From the NCBI RefSeq assembly GCF_013426895.1, contig NZ_AP023174.1:1488001-1552000 (forward strand): DNA of 64,000 nucleotides. The letters run 5' to 3'. Positions 55,726-64,000 of this stretch are shown here, piece after piece. Within the stretch, counting starts at the first letter, position 1. Each line of letters opens with the position of its first letter. The position numbers and the translations under genes are program-made. The notes beneath the pieces are model-generated. The model did not search any database and was not told the origin of the DNA. It saw nothing but the letters and a program-made list of their open reading frames with translations. This DNA comes from Paraburkholderia largidicola. GTDB taxonomy: Bacteria; Pseudomonadota; Gammaproteobacteria; Burkholderiales; Burkholderiaceae.

Positions 55726-56359
55726 AGATCGGCTCGCGTTCTTTGTTGGTGTCGAACTGCGGAGGAATCCGGGCAGGGTGGCGAGTCCTGCTTGGCGCAC
55801 GTCAAATCATCATAAGACTAAAACGCGGCGCGCGGTTGCGCGCGGGCGTAAATCGGGCGGCCAGTAAAATGGCTGTCACATCAATGAGTTGCTGCACTTG
55901 CACGAGTATTGTCCACAGGGCTGTGAACATTTTCTGTTGATAACCGCACGGCGCGGGACGCGCGGACTCGCGTGGCGCCGCACAGTGTTTTTTCTTACAT
56001 CGGGGCGCAATCGTGAGGGAATTCTTACAAAAAAATCACCTTCCGCGCCGCTTGATTTCTTTAAAATGCGCTGTTACGTTGCGCCAGACACTGCCTGGGC
56101 GCGCCGTGCGGCCGGCCGGGGCGGGGTGAAATAGCCGGTACCATGCGGTGGCAATCGTCAGGCAGAGGACGTCGTCATATGGCGCTTTGCCGCGCTCGGG
56201 CGTCCCACGCATGGCCGCCGTTGGATTGGCGGCAGGCGCCGATCTGGCGCGCAACGGTGCCGCGGCTGCGCGTTAAGTCGCGGGAGCGGCGCCACGATCA
56301 CGATTCAGGCGCACCGCGCGTGCAACTCAGGCGTGTAGGTAGCGCCCATCATTCCAGTC
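55726..56359. other. Divergent region upstream of PBP1a
   Basis: No convincing gene in 634 bp. It contains a DnaA-box-like cluster: TTGTCCACAGG next to CTGTGAACA and TGTTGATAAC (55909-55944), and a TAAAAT hexamer (56062-56067) that could be the -10 of PBP1a, leaving a leader of about 290 nt. Confidence 0.4.
55921..55944. repeat. 24-bp direct repeat, copy 1 (DnaA-box-like)
   Basis: CTGTGAACA-TTTT-CTGTTGATAAC. Copy 2 at 59815-59838 differs only in the central four bases (AAAA). Each contains the nonamer TTATCAACA and a TGTTCACA-type nonamer on the reverse strand, close to the DnaA box TTATNCACA. Confidence 0.5.
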
Positions 56360-58912
56360 ATGCCAATCATCAAACGACCGCATTCTTCCAGCTCCTCAGG
56401 GCATTCAGGCCGCGAGCCATCTTTCGGCAGCAACGACAACCCGAGTCGCGATTACCGCTACGCGCAGCGCGAAGAAGACGATCGCGATGAGCGCGGACGC
56501 GGTGCCCGTTCAGGCGGTTCCGGCCGTTCGATAGGCGGCACGATCGCGTTATGGTTCGCCGGGCTGTTCGCGACGCTCGCGGTGGTCGGCGCGCTGATCA
56601 TCGGCTACGCGCTCGTCGTGATGGGGCCGCAATTGCCGTCGCTCGACGCGCTCACCGACTACCGCCCGAAAGTGCCGCTGCGCATCTATACGGCGGACCA
56701 TGTGCTGATCGGCGAATTCGGCGAGGAGCGCCGCAGCCTCGTGCGCTTCCAGGACATCCCCGACGTGCAGAAGAAGGCCGTGCTCGCGATCGAGGACTAC
56801 CGTTTCTACGAGCATGGTGGCGTCGATTTCATCGGCATTCTGCGCGCGGGTTTCGCGGACCTCGCGCATGGCGGTTCGTCCCAGGGCGCGAGCACGATCA
56901 CGATGCAGGTCGCGCGCAACTTCTTCCTGTCCAGCGAAAAGACGTACACGCGCAAGATCTATGAAATGCTGCTCGCGTACAAGATCGAGCGCGCCCTCAC
57001 GAAGGATCAGATTCTCGAGCTGTACATGAACCAGATCTATCTGGGCGAGCGCGCCTACGGCTTCGCGGCCGCGGCGCGCGTGTACTTCGGCAAGGATCTG
57101 AAGGACATCACGCTTGCGCAGGCCGCGATGCTCGCGGGGCTGCCGAAGGCGCCGTCCGCGTACAACCCGGTCGTCAATCCGAAGCGCGCGAAGATTCGCC
57201 AGGAGTACATCCTGAAGCGGATGCTCGATCTGAACTACATCACGCAAGACCAGTACAACCAGGCTATCAAGGAAGAGATCCGCACGAAGACGGCGGGCAA
57301 CGAGTACAGCGTGCACGCCGAGTACATCGCGGAGATGGTGCGCCAGATGATGTACGCGCAGTACAAGGACGAGACCTACACGCGCGGCCTGAACGTCACG
57401 ACGACGATCGATTCCGCCGATCAGGAAGCCGCCTATCTCGCCGTGCGCAAGGGCGTGATGGACTACGAGCGCCGTCACGGCTATCGCGGTCCGGAAGGCT
57501 TTGTCGAACTGCCGGCTGCCGGAGACGAGCGTGACGAAGCCATCGAAGACGCGCTGAACGATCATCCGGACAACGGCGAGATCATTGCTGCCGTCGTGAC
57601 GTCGGCGACGCCGAAGGAAGTGAAGGCGCAGTTGCTCGACGGCACGCAGGCGAACGTGACGGGCGAGGGCTTGCGTTTCGCGGCGGGCGCGCTGTCGGCG
57701 CGCGCAGCGCAGGCGCAGCGCATCCGGCCGGGCTCGATCGTGCGCCTGATCGCCGATGCGAACGGCAACTGGCAGATCACGCAGTTGCCGCAGGTGGAAG
57801 GTGCGCTGGTGTCGATGACGCCGCAGGACGGCGCGATCCGCGCGCTGGTCGGCGGCTTCGATTTCAACAAGAACAAGTTCAACCATGTGACGCAGGCATG
57901 GCGTCAGCCGGGTTCGAGCTTCAAGCCGTTCATCTATTCGGCGGCGCTCGACAAGGGCCTCGGACCGGCGACGATCATCAACGATGCGCCGCTGTACTTC
58001 CCGCCGAGCGCGCCGGGTGGCGACGCGTGGGAACCGAAGGACGACGATCAGCCGGATGGTCCGATGCCGATGCGTCTCGCGCTGCAGAAGTCGAAGAACC
58101 TCGTGTCGATCCGCATCCTGTCGTATATCGGCACGAAATACGCGCAGGATTTCGTTACGCAGCGTTTCGGCTTCGACGCCGACAAGACGCCGCCGTATCT
58201 GCCCATGGCGCTGGGCGCTGGTCTGGTGACGCCGCTGCAATCGGCGGGTGCGTATAGCGTGTTCGCGAACGGCGGCTACCGGATCAATCCGTATCTGATC
58301 GGCGAAGTGGATGATGCACATGGTCAACCGCTGTCGCGTGCGCAGCCGCTGACGGCGGGCAAGGATGCGCCGCGCACGCTGGAGCCGCGTAATGCGTACA
58401 TCATGAACAGCCTGTTGCACTCGGTCGCGACGGCCGGTACGGGTGCGGGCACGAACGTGCTGCATCGTAACGACCTGCAGGGCAAGACGGGTACGACGAA
58501 CGATGCGAAGGACGGCTGGTTCGCGGGCTATCAGCAGTCGCTCGTGGCGGTTGCGTGGATGGGTTATGACCAGCCGAAGTCACTCGGTAGCCGCGAGTTT
58601 GGCGCGCAGCTGGCGTTGCCAATCTGGGTCGAGTATATGCAGCGTGCGCTGCGTGGTGTTCCTCAGGCTGAGCCTGAGATCCCTCAGGGTGTGACGTCCG
58701 TCGATGGTGAGTTGTTCTATGCGGATATGACGCCTGGAAGCGGCTTTGTGGCGAGTATCGGGATGGATTCGGCGAATCCGCTTGCTAGTGGTGGAGATGC
58801 CGTTGGCACGGTTGGGCCCGCGGGCATGACGCCGCCAGCGCCGCCGCCTCCAAACGTTACTTCGACTGAGAAGAAGCAGATTATGGATTTGTTTGAGTCG
58901 AATAAGCCGTAG
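56360..58912 (+). CDS. mrcA: Penicillin-binding protein 1A (bifunctional peptidoglycan synthase)
   Basis: An 850-residue class A PBP anchored in the inner membrane. Cytoplasmic N-terminus of about 60 residues, Ser-rich then Arg/Asp-rich; one membrane helix at about 60-88. The glycosyltransferase domain has Glu145 in LAIEDYRFYEHGGVDFIG, then GASTITMQVARNFFLSSEKT and ELYMNQIYLGERAYGFAAAA. The transpeptidase has SxxK at Ser519-Lys522 (PGSSFKPF), SKN and KTGTT at 709-713. It ends with a Pro/Ala-rich tail. Usually the pilMNOPQ genes are divergent from this gene in related bacteria; here they are not, so this may be a second copy. Confidence 0.96.
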   Translation: MPIIKRPHSSSSSGHSGREPSFGSNDNPSRDYRYAQREEDDRDERGRGARSGGSGRSIGGTIALWFAGLFATLAVVGALIIGYALVVMGPQLPSLDALTDYRPKVPLRIYTADHVLIGEFGEERRSLVRFQDIPDVQKKAVLAIEDYRFYEHGGVDFIGILRAGFADLAHGGSSQGASTITMQVARNFFLSSEKTYTRKIYEMLLAYKIERALTKDQILELYMNQIYLGERAYGFAAAARVYFGKDLKDITLAQAAMLAGLPKAPSAYNPVVNPKRAKIRQEYILKRMLDLNYITQDQYNQAIKEEIRTKTAGNEYSVHAEYIAEMVRQMMYAQYKDETYTRGLNVTTTIDSADQEAAYLAVRKGVMDYERRHGYRGPEGFVELPAAGDERDEAIEDALNDHPDNGEIIAAVVTSATPKEVKAQLLDGTQANVTGEGLRFAAGALSARAAQAQRIRPGSIVRLIADANGNWQITQLPQVEGALVSMTPQDGAIRALVGGFDFNKNKFNHVTQAWRQPGSSFKPFIYSAALDKGLGPATIINDAPLYFPPSAPGGDAWEPKDDDQPDGPMPMRLALQKSKNLVSIRILSYIGTKYAQDFVTQRFGFDADKTPPYLPMALGAGLVTPLQSAGAYSVFANGGYRINPYLIGEVDDAHGQPLSRAQPLTAGKDAPRTLEPRNAYIMNSLLHSVATAGTGAGTNVLHRNDLQGKTGTTNDAKDGWFAGYQQSLVAVAWMGYDQPKSLGSREFGAQLALPIWVEYMQRALRGVPQAEPEIPQGVTSVDGELFYADMTPGSGFVASIGMDSANPLASGGDAVGTVGPAGMTPPAPPPPNVTSTEKKQIMDLFESNKP

Positions 58913-58995
58913 AGGTTTGGTTTTTTGCGCTGCGCGGGCGGTTTTGGGTTTGCTTGTGTTTTTGTGGGCATCCGCGTGATGTTATTGGTTCGCAA

Positions 58996-59589
58996 GCGTT
59001 GCCCCTGTGCGGGGCGGCACCTACTTTTCTTTGCCGCCGCAAAGAAAAGTAGGCAAAAGAAAGCGGCTAACACCGCCAGCACGTGTTTTTGCCTGAGGGC
59101 CCCCAACGGGTCTTGCAGCTCAAACGGCAACGCTTTGGTTCGCGCCCGTTGCCAACGTTCTCCCTGTACGCCTCACCCACTTCATGTGCCCGCGTCTCAG
59201 CACGCCGCGTCGGACAGTCTGCCGCCGCCCAGGTGGCAAACTGTGTGTAGGCCATAGCGCCTCACACGCCTCACGTCGGACTGATAGCGCACGCGTCCCA
59301 CCCGGTAAGAGCACCAGGCTACGCCACGCGACAACCTACACATAGTTTGCCACCTGGGCGGCACCAACCATTAGCTGCCGCTTGCCGTTGTACGGGCGCC
59401 TGAAGCAGGTGAAGCGATTGTTCGAAGCGTTGGCAACGAGCACCGGGCAGGGGCACTGCCGTGTGAAGGATGGGGACGTTGGGGGCCCGTGGATAGGAAC
59501 ACGGGCTGGCGGTGTGAGCCGCTTTCTTTTGCCTACTTTTCTTTGCGGCGGCAAAGAAAAGTAGGTGCCGCCCCGCACAGGGGCAACGC
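58996..59589. repeat. Large nested inverted repeat
   Basis: Outer arms 58996-59087 and 59498-59589 are reverse complements with only two mismatches in 92 positions. Each arm itself contains a 34-nt hairpin (59020-59053 in the left arm) with 15-bp perfect stems CCTACTTTTCTTTGC / GCAAAGAAAAGTAGG. Inside lie inner arms 59224-59251 and 59335-59362 matching in 27 of 28 positions. I associate the hairpin with a dispersed palindrome family of Burkholderiaceae genomes. It may also terminate mrcA and the converging efflux operon. Confidence 0.85.
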
Positions 59590-59632
59590 CTGAAGCAAGA
59601 TAACAAATCGCGGATGCCAGCGCACAGGCAGG

Positions 59633-59692
59633 AAAACCAAAACCAAAACCAAAACCAAAACCAAAACCAAAACCAAAACCAAAACCAAAACC
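59633..59692. repeat. Perfect tandem repeat (AAAACC)10
   Basis: Ten exact copies of the hexamer with no interruption, in non-coding DNA. Such uninterrupted hexamers are liable to slip during replication, so copy number may vary between strains. Confidence 0.95.
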
Positions 59693-59814
59693 GTCCACGG
59701 CGCCTAGCCGCAACACGCAAAAAAGACAAACCAAAAAAACCATCCGCACACCAAAAGCATATTTCGATGCACGCTCAACGACTTATCTCACCTATTCAGA
59801 AGATATCAACAAGC

Positions 59815-59838
59815 CTGTGAACAAAAACTGTTGATAAC
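59815..59838. repeat. 24-bp direct repeat, copy 2 (DnaA-box-like)
   Basis: CTGTGAACA-AAAA-CTGTTGATAAC, same orientation as copy 1 at 55921-55944, 3.9 kb away on the other side of PBP1a. Confidence 0.5.
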
Positions 59839-59864
59839 ACGCCGACCGGCCACCACCAAAAAAT

Positions 59865-61349
59865 TCACCGCGCAACAACGGCGGGCGCCGACGCCGCCTC
59901 ATCGACCGGTGGATTCCCCATCGCCTGAAACAACGCCGCCGTGTCATTCAACCTCGCACCCGTATACCGGATCTCATCAAGCCGCGCATTGCGATACTGC
60001 TGCTCGCTAGACCGGGAAGCGGTAACCGGCACGGCGCCCAGCCGATACCGCGCCGACGTCTCATCGAACGACTGCCGCGCCGCACGCGCCGCGACATTGG
60101 CGGCATCGAGCGACTGTGCATCATGCTCCAAAGCAGCGAGCGTATCGGCCACATTCTGAAACGCCGCCAGCACCGTCTGCTTGTACTGCGACGTCGCAGC
60201 CTCATACGAAGCGACGGCCGCGCGCCGCTGCGCAAACAACGCACCACCATGAAAAATCGGCTGCGTGATCGACGCACCGATGCTCCAGATCGCCCCCGCC
60301 CCCGACAGCGCAACAGGCCAACTAAACCCGCCTTGCCCCATCGACGCACTCAGCGTCAGGCTAGGAAACATCTGCGCCGTCGCTACGCCGACATCGGCGG
60401 CAGCGGCTTTAAGCGTCGCATCTGCCGCCTGAATATCGGGGCGCGCCTGCAGCAGATCTGAAGGCACCGAGACAGGCACCTGCTCCGGCACATGCAGCGA
60501 AGCAAGATCGAGCGCAGGCGGCGCCGCATCCGGTGTACGTCCGAGCAGCACCGCAAGCGCATGCCGCGTCGTCAGCAACTGCTGGCGCGCCGCAGGCAGA
60601 CTTGCGGCAAGCGACGCTGCGCTTTGCTGCGCGCTCAGCAGATCGCTGTGCGACACCGCGCCGAGATCGTAGCGGCGCTGCGTGTCGCGCGCCTGGTCAT
60701 TGGCGAGCGCAACCAGCCGCTCGGTCGTTTGCACCTGCGCATCGAGCGTCGCCGCGGAAATCGCGGCAGCCACGATGTTCGAGGCCAGCGCGCGCCGCGC
60801 CGCGTCGAACTGGTACGCCTGTACGTTCACGCGCGACGCAAGCGCCGCATTCGCGAGCCGCGATGCGCCGAAAATATCGAACGTGTATTGCGCCTGCAAC
60901 TGGCCGACGAACGTGTTGTACAGAAACGTATTCGGCCCGATCTCCGGAATCGCGAGTGCGCGCTGGCGAGCCGCCTGACCGCCCGCGTCGATGGTCGGCA
61001 ACATGTTGCTGCCGATCTGCGCGCGCAACTGCTCGCGCGCGGCCGTCAGGCTCTTGTCAGCGGCGGCGAGCGTCGGGCTGTTGCGCAGCCCTTCGTCGAC
61101 GAGCGTGTTCAGCTGATCCGATTCGAACGTGCGCCACCATTGCGGCACCGCCTTCGCGCCCACCACGAACTGCTGCGTGACGCCCTGCGCAGGCACCGTT
61201 TGCGTCGGTTGCGGATCGGCGCCGTAGTGCGCAGGCTCAGGCATCGCAGGCGGATTGCCGTTCGGTCCGAATGAACAGGCCGCCACGAACATGCAGGCAA
61301 CGGCTACGGCTACGGCGAAAGGCGTACGGGTCATCGAAAGAAGGCTCAT
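59865..61349 (-). CDS. RND efflux outer-membrane lipoprotein channel (OprM/NodT family)
   Basis: A 494-residue TolC-like channel. Lipoprotein signal FAVAVAVACMFVAAC with lipobox VAAC. Two homologous halves each with an OEP repeat: LRNSPTLAAADKSLTAAREQLRAQIGSNMLP and LQARPDIQAADATLKAAAADVGVATAQMFPSLTLSASMGQG, the latter the well-known OprM stretch. Its ATG is one base after the stop of the RND pump gene. The order is pump then channel; the periplasmic adaptor is expected upstream, beyond the window. It is convergent with mrcA across the repeat region. Confidence 0.93.
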   Translation of the reverse strand: MSLLSMTRTPFAVAVAVACMFVAACSFGPNGNPPAMPEPAHYGADPQPTQTVPAQGVTQQFVVGAKAVPQWWRTFESDQLNTLVDEGLRNSPTLAAADKSLTAAREQLRAQIGSNMLPTIDAGGQAARQRALAIPEIGPNTFLYNTFVGQLQAQYTFDIFGASRLANAALASRVNVQAYQFDAARRALASNIVAAAISAATLDAQVQTTERLVALANDQARDTQRRYDLGAVSHSDLLSAQQSAASLAASLPAARQQLLTTRHALAVLLGRTPDAAPPALDLASLHVPEQVPVSVPSDLLQARPDIQAADATLKAAAADVGVATAQMFPSLTLSASMGQGGFSWPVALSGAGAIWSIGASITQPIFHGGALFAQRRAAVASYEAATSQYKQTVLAAFQNVADTLAALEHDAQSLDAANVAARAARQSFDETSARYRLGAVPVTASRSSEQQYRNARLDEIRYTGARLNDTAALFQAMGNPPVDEAASAPAVVAR

Positions 61350-61350
61350 G

Positions 61351-64000
61351 TCAGTTCCCCGAATGTGCGGACGGCTCAGGGCGCGGATCGCGCTCGTCGC
61401 CGCGCACGCGGAACCACGCGGCATACAGCGCCGGCAGATAGAACAGCGTGAGCACGGTCGCGCTCGTAATGCCGCCCATCAACGCCGTCGCCATCGGGCC
61501 GAAGAAGTTCGAGCGCAACAGCGGAATCAGCGCGAGCACGGCGGCCGCCGCCGTCAATGTGATCGGCCGGAAACGCCGCACCGTCGCGCCGACGATCGCA
61601 TCGAAGCGCTTGTGTCCCTGCGCGATGTCCTGCTCGATCTGATCGACGAGAATCACCGAGTTACGCATGATGATGCCGAACATCGCGATTACGCCGAGCA
61701 TCGCGACGAAGCCAAAAGGCTTGCCGAACAGCAGCAAGGTCGCGACCACGCCGATCAACCCGAGCGGCGCAGTCAGTACGACCATCAGCACGCGCGCGAA
61801 GCTTTGCAACTGGATCATCAGCAACACCAGCACGGCAATGATCATGATCGGCATCTGCGCATTGATCGACGTCTGTCCCTTCGCGCTTTCCTCGACCGAG
61901 CCGCCGATCTCGATCCGGTAGCCCACTGGCAGTGTCGAGCGGATCTGCGCGAGTTGCTTGTCGACGGCATGCGTGACATCGATGCCTTGCGCGTTGCCGC
62001 GCACGTCGGACTGCACGGTGATCGTCGGCTGGCGGTCGCGTTCCCAGATCACGCCATACTCCAGATCGTCGCGCATGCGGCCGAGTGCGCCGAGCGGCAC
62101 GGAGCCGTTGGGCGTCGGCATCGCGAGCGTCAGCAGTTGCGACGGGTCGACGCGCTCGTTCTTCGGCGCGCGCAGATCGACGCTGATCAGCTTGTCGCGC
62201 TCGCGGTACTGCGTGACCGTGTAGCCCGACAGCGTCATCGCCAGAAAGCTCGATACATCCGCCGACGTCACGCCCAACTCGCGCGCCTTCTTCTGATCAA
62301 CCTCGAAGCGCACCGAGCGCTCAGCGGGTTCGTCCCAGTCGAACTGCACATTCGCCGTGCCCGGGTTCGCGCGCATCGTTGCGGCCACCTTTTCGGCAAT
62401 CGAGCGCACCGTCGCGATGTCGTCGCCGCTTACGCGGAACTGCACGGGATAACCGACAGGCGGGCCGTTTTCGAGGCGCGACAGACGCGTGCGGATCGCG
62501 GGGAAATCGTTGCGCAGTTTCGGTTCGAGCCAGCGCGCGAGCTTCTCGCGATCTTCGACCGACTTCGCGGTGATGACGAACTGCGCGAAGTTCGGCTGCT
62601 GCAATTGCTGGTCGAGCGGCAGATAGAAGCGCGGCGCGCCCGAGCCGACGAAGTTCACCGAATGATCGATTTCGGGCCGGCCTTCAAGGGCTTTTTCGAT
62701 GCGCTGCGCCTGGCGCAAGGTTGCCTGGAACGACGCGCCCTCGGGCAGCCGCACATCGACGAGCAGTTCGGGCCGGTCGGAACTCGGGAAGAACTGTTGT
62801 GGCACGATCGAGAAGCCCGCGAGCGACACGACGAACAGAATCACCGTAATCGCGAGCACGACGAAGCGCCGCTCGATGCACCACGTGATCCAGCCTGACA
62901 AACGTCGATAGAAGCGCGTTTCGTAGATGTCGTGTTCGTGGTCCTCGGGTTCGTGCGCCTGGCGTTTGCGCTCGGGCAGCAGGTGATAGCCGAGCATCGG
63001 AATCAGCACGACGGCCGCAAGCCATGACGCGATCAGCGCAATCGCCGACACCTCGAAAATCGAGCGCGTGTATTCGCCCGTGCTCGACTTCGCGAGCGCA
63101 ATGGGCAGAAAGCCGGACACGGTGACGAGGGTCCCCGTCAGCATCGGAAACGCGGTGCTCGTATAGGCGTACGCTGCGGCGCGCGTGCGCTTCCAGCCCT
63201 GTTCGAGTTTCACGGCCATCATTTCGACGGCGATGATGGCGTCGTCGACGAGCAGGCCGAGCGCGAGCACCAGCGTACCCAGCGACACCTTATGCAAGCC
63301 GATATCGAACAGATACATGCACAGCGCCGTCACGGCGAGCACGACGGGAATCGAGATCACGACCACCATCCCCGTGCGCACGCCCAGCGACACGAGACTC
63401 ACGACCAGCACGATTGCCACGGCTTCGGCGACGGCTTCTAGGAAGTCGTCGACGGAGTGCGCGACGGCGTGCGGCATGCTCGATACTTCGACGAGCTTCA
63501 ACCCTGCGGGCAGATGCGCCTGCAAGTCCTTCATCTTTTCGTCGAGCGACGTGCCGAGCCGGATCACGTCGCCGCCAGGCTGCATCGTCACGCCGATGCC
63601 GAGCACCGGCTTGCCCTGGAAACGCATCTGCGTGACGGGCGGATCATCGTAGCCGCGTTTGATGGTCGCGATATCGCCGAGCCGGAAGGAGCGGCCGTTG
63701 ATGCGGATCAGCGTGTCGGCGAGCGCGTTCAGGTCTTTGAATTGCCCCGTGGGGCGCACGAACACGCGGTCGTCGTAGGTCGTCAGCGTGCCGGAAGGCG
63801 AGACGCTGTTCTGCGAGTTGATCGCCTGCGCGAGCTGATTCGGCGAAATGCCGAGACGCGTCAACTGCGTGTTCGTGATCTCGACATAGATGTGCTGGTC
63901 GGGATCGCCGAAATAATCGACCTTGCCGACGCCCGGCACACGCAGCAGCACTGTGCGCAGTTCATCGGCGTAGTCGTGCAGTTGTGCGGACGAAAAGCCG
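61351..64000 (-). CDS. RND efflux transporter permease, N-terminus outside the window
   Basis: At least 882 residues of an inner-membrane RND pump; the frame is open to the window edge (first visible residues GFSSAQLHDYADELRTVLLR). Family landmarks: FLEAVAEAVAIVLVVSLVSL, LGTLVLALGLLVDDAIIAVEMM with the two TM4 Asp residues of the proton relay, and a second periplasmic loop starting VPQQFFPSSDRPELLVDVRLPEG. The later helices include FGKPFGFVAMLGVIAMFGIIMRNSVILVDQIEQD. It is of the HAE-1/AcrB-like broad class, probably exporting organic compounds; substrates unknown. Coupled to the channel gene by 1-bp spacing. Confidence 0.93.
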   Translation of the reverse strand, partial: GFSSAQLHDYADELRTVLLRVPGVGKVDYFGDPDQHIYVEITNTQLTRLGISPNQLAQAINSQNSVSPSGTLTTYDDRVFVRPTGQFKDLNALADTLIRINGRSFRLGDIATIKRGYDDPPVTQMRFQGKPVLGIGVTMQPGGDVIRLGTSLDEKMKDLQAHLPAGLKLVEVSSMPHAVAHSVDDFLEAVAEAVAIVLVVSLVSLGVRTGMVVVISIPVVLAVTALCMYLFDIGLHKVSLGTLVLALGLLVDDAIIAVEMMAVKLEQGWKRTRAAAYAYTSTAFPMLTGTLVTVSGFLPIALAKSSTGEYTRSIFEVSAIALIASWLAAVVLIPMLGYHLLPERKRQAHEPEDHEHDIYETRFYRRLSGWITWCIERRFVVLAITVILFVVSLAGFSIVPQQFFPSSDRPELLVDVRLPEGASFQATLRQAQRIEKALEGRPEIDHSVNFVGSGAPRFYLPLDQQLQQPNFAQFVITAKSVEDREKLARWLEPKLRNDFPAIRTRLSRLENGPPVGYPVQFRVSGDDIATVRSIAEKVAATMRANPGTANVQFDWDEPAERSVRFEVDQKKARELGVTSADVSSFLAMTLSGYTVTQYRERDKLISVDLRAPKNERVDPSQLLTLAMPTPNGSVPLGALGRMRDDLEYGVIWERDRQPTITVQSDVRGNAQGIDVTHAVDKQLAQIRSTLPVGYRIEIGGSVEESAKGQTSINAQMPIMIIAVLVLLMIQLQSFARVLMVVLTAPLGLIGVVATLLLFGKPFGFVAMLGVIAMFGIIMRNSVILVDQIEQDIAQGHKRFDAIVGATVRRFRPITLTAAAAVLALIPLLRSNFFGPMATALMGGITSATVLTLFYLPALYAAWFRVRGDERDPRPEPSAHSGN

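Larger units (their letters stand above)
58913..59864. other. Repeat-rich intergenic region
   Basis: No gene; 950 bp made of a nested palindrome (58996-59589), an AAAACC tandem repeat (59633-59692) and a 24-bp repeat (59815-59838). Long frames across it are by-products of the repeats (for example a poly-FW protein from AAAACC on the reverse strand). Confidence 0.8.

Noticed and set aside
54709..55815. 368-residue forward frame over the ribbon-helix-helix gene
   Set aside because: Arg/Gly-rich; codon pattern suits the reverse-strand gene, which has a plausible domain.
55905..55950. Replication origin (DnaA-box cluster)
   Set aside because: Only a few imperfect boxes, no AT-rich unwinding region, no dnaA, dnaN, gyrB, rpmH or parAB nearby.
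56549..58465. 638-residue reverse open frame
   Set aside because: Antisense shadow of PBP1a; Arg/His/Val-rich and without motifs.
59633..59692. Possible CRISPR-like repeat
   Set aside because: Uninterrupted hexamer without spacers; a microsatellite.
59319..59749. Two reverse frames with poly-FW or poly-FG tracts
   Set aside because: Direct translation of the (AAAACC)10 repeat and the palindrome; no start signals and no homology expected.

Overview
The window is high-GC DNA from a betaproteobacterium, most likely chromosome 1 of a Paraburkholderia, Burkholderia or Caballeronia species. The evidence is the gene content (guaB - membrane protein - guaA, a YbiT-type ABC-F protein, a potFGHI operon, an RND pump with an OprM-type channel, a PuuD-type urate hydroxylase), the codon use, and an intergenic palindrome family that I associate with this group. 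I saw no rRNA, tRNA, transposase, integrase, phage gene or CRISPR array. Genus assignment is inference; no search could be run.

Layout. 1-5.1 kb: the end of a DMT exporter, then guaB, a membrane protein and guaA (GMP synthesis). 5.1-8.5 kb: an acetyltransferase, then a two-gene DNA-repair operon (radical SAM protein plus DUF4130-UdgX fusion) behind a near-consensus LexA box. 8.6-12 kb: amino-acid permease, nitrilase-family amidase and a divergent LuxR-type regulator. 12-15.3 kb: two lipoproteins, a DUF1992 protein, tadA and an LD-carboxypeptidase. 15.6-33 kb: a purine/allantoin catabolic region. It holds a GntR regulator, NCS1 permease, hydantoin/allantoin racemase, puuE-uraD-alc-allA, a VOC protein, uraH-puuD, 8-oxoguanine deaminase, a LysR regulator and a BMP-type nucleoside/purine ABC transporter. 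Together these genes can take 8-oxoguanine or urate to glyoxylate and urea; xanthine dehydrogenase and urease are not in the window. 33-42 kb: dodecin, a 3-hydroxyisobutyrate-dehydrogenase-like enzyme, ybiT, an aldehyde dehydrogenase, a nitronate-monooxygenase-like protein, OmpW, DUF1289 and an Nramp transporter. 42-46.4 kb: putrescine ABC transporter potFGHI. 46.4-52.5 kb: a soluble chemoreceptor that appears frameshifted, a methyltransferase, and an alpha/beta hydrolase plus Baeyer-Villiger-type monooxygenase divergent from a TetR regulator. 52.5-59.9 kb: a TPR membrane protein with PspA/IM30, a ribbon-helix-helix-like protein and PBP1a, followed by a 950-bp repeat-rich gap. 59.9-64 kb: RND efflux outer-membrane channel and pump (truncated by the window edge).

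The most interesting signals are: the LexA-controlled UdgX/radical-SAM repair operon; the apparent single-base frameshift splitting the chemoreceptor; the nested large palindrome with a perfect (AAAACC)10 repeat downstream of PBP1a; a 24-bp direct repeat carrying DnaA-box-like nonamers on both sides of PBP1a; paired GTTCGAAC palindromes upstream of both guaB and the urate genes; and a sigma-54-like promoter in front of the NCS1 permease. No clearly unprecedented multi-gene system was seen; the novelty is mostly in regulation and repeats.
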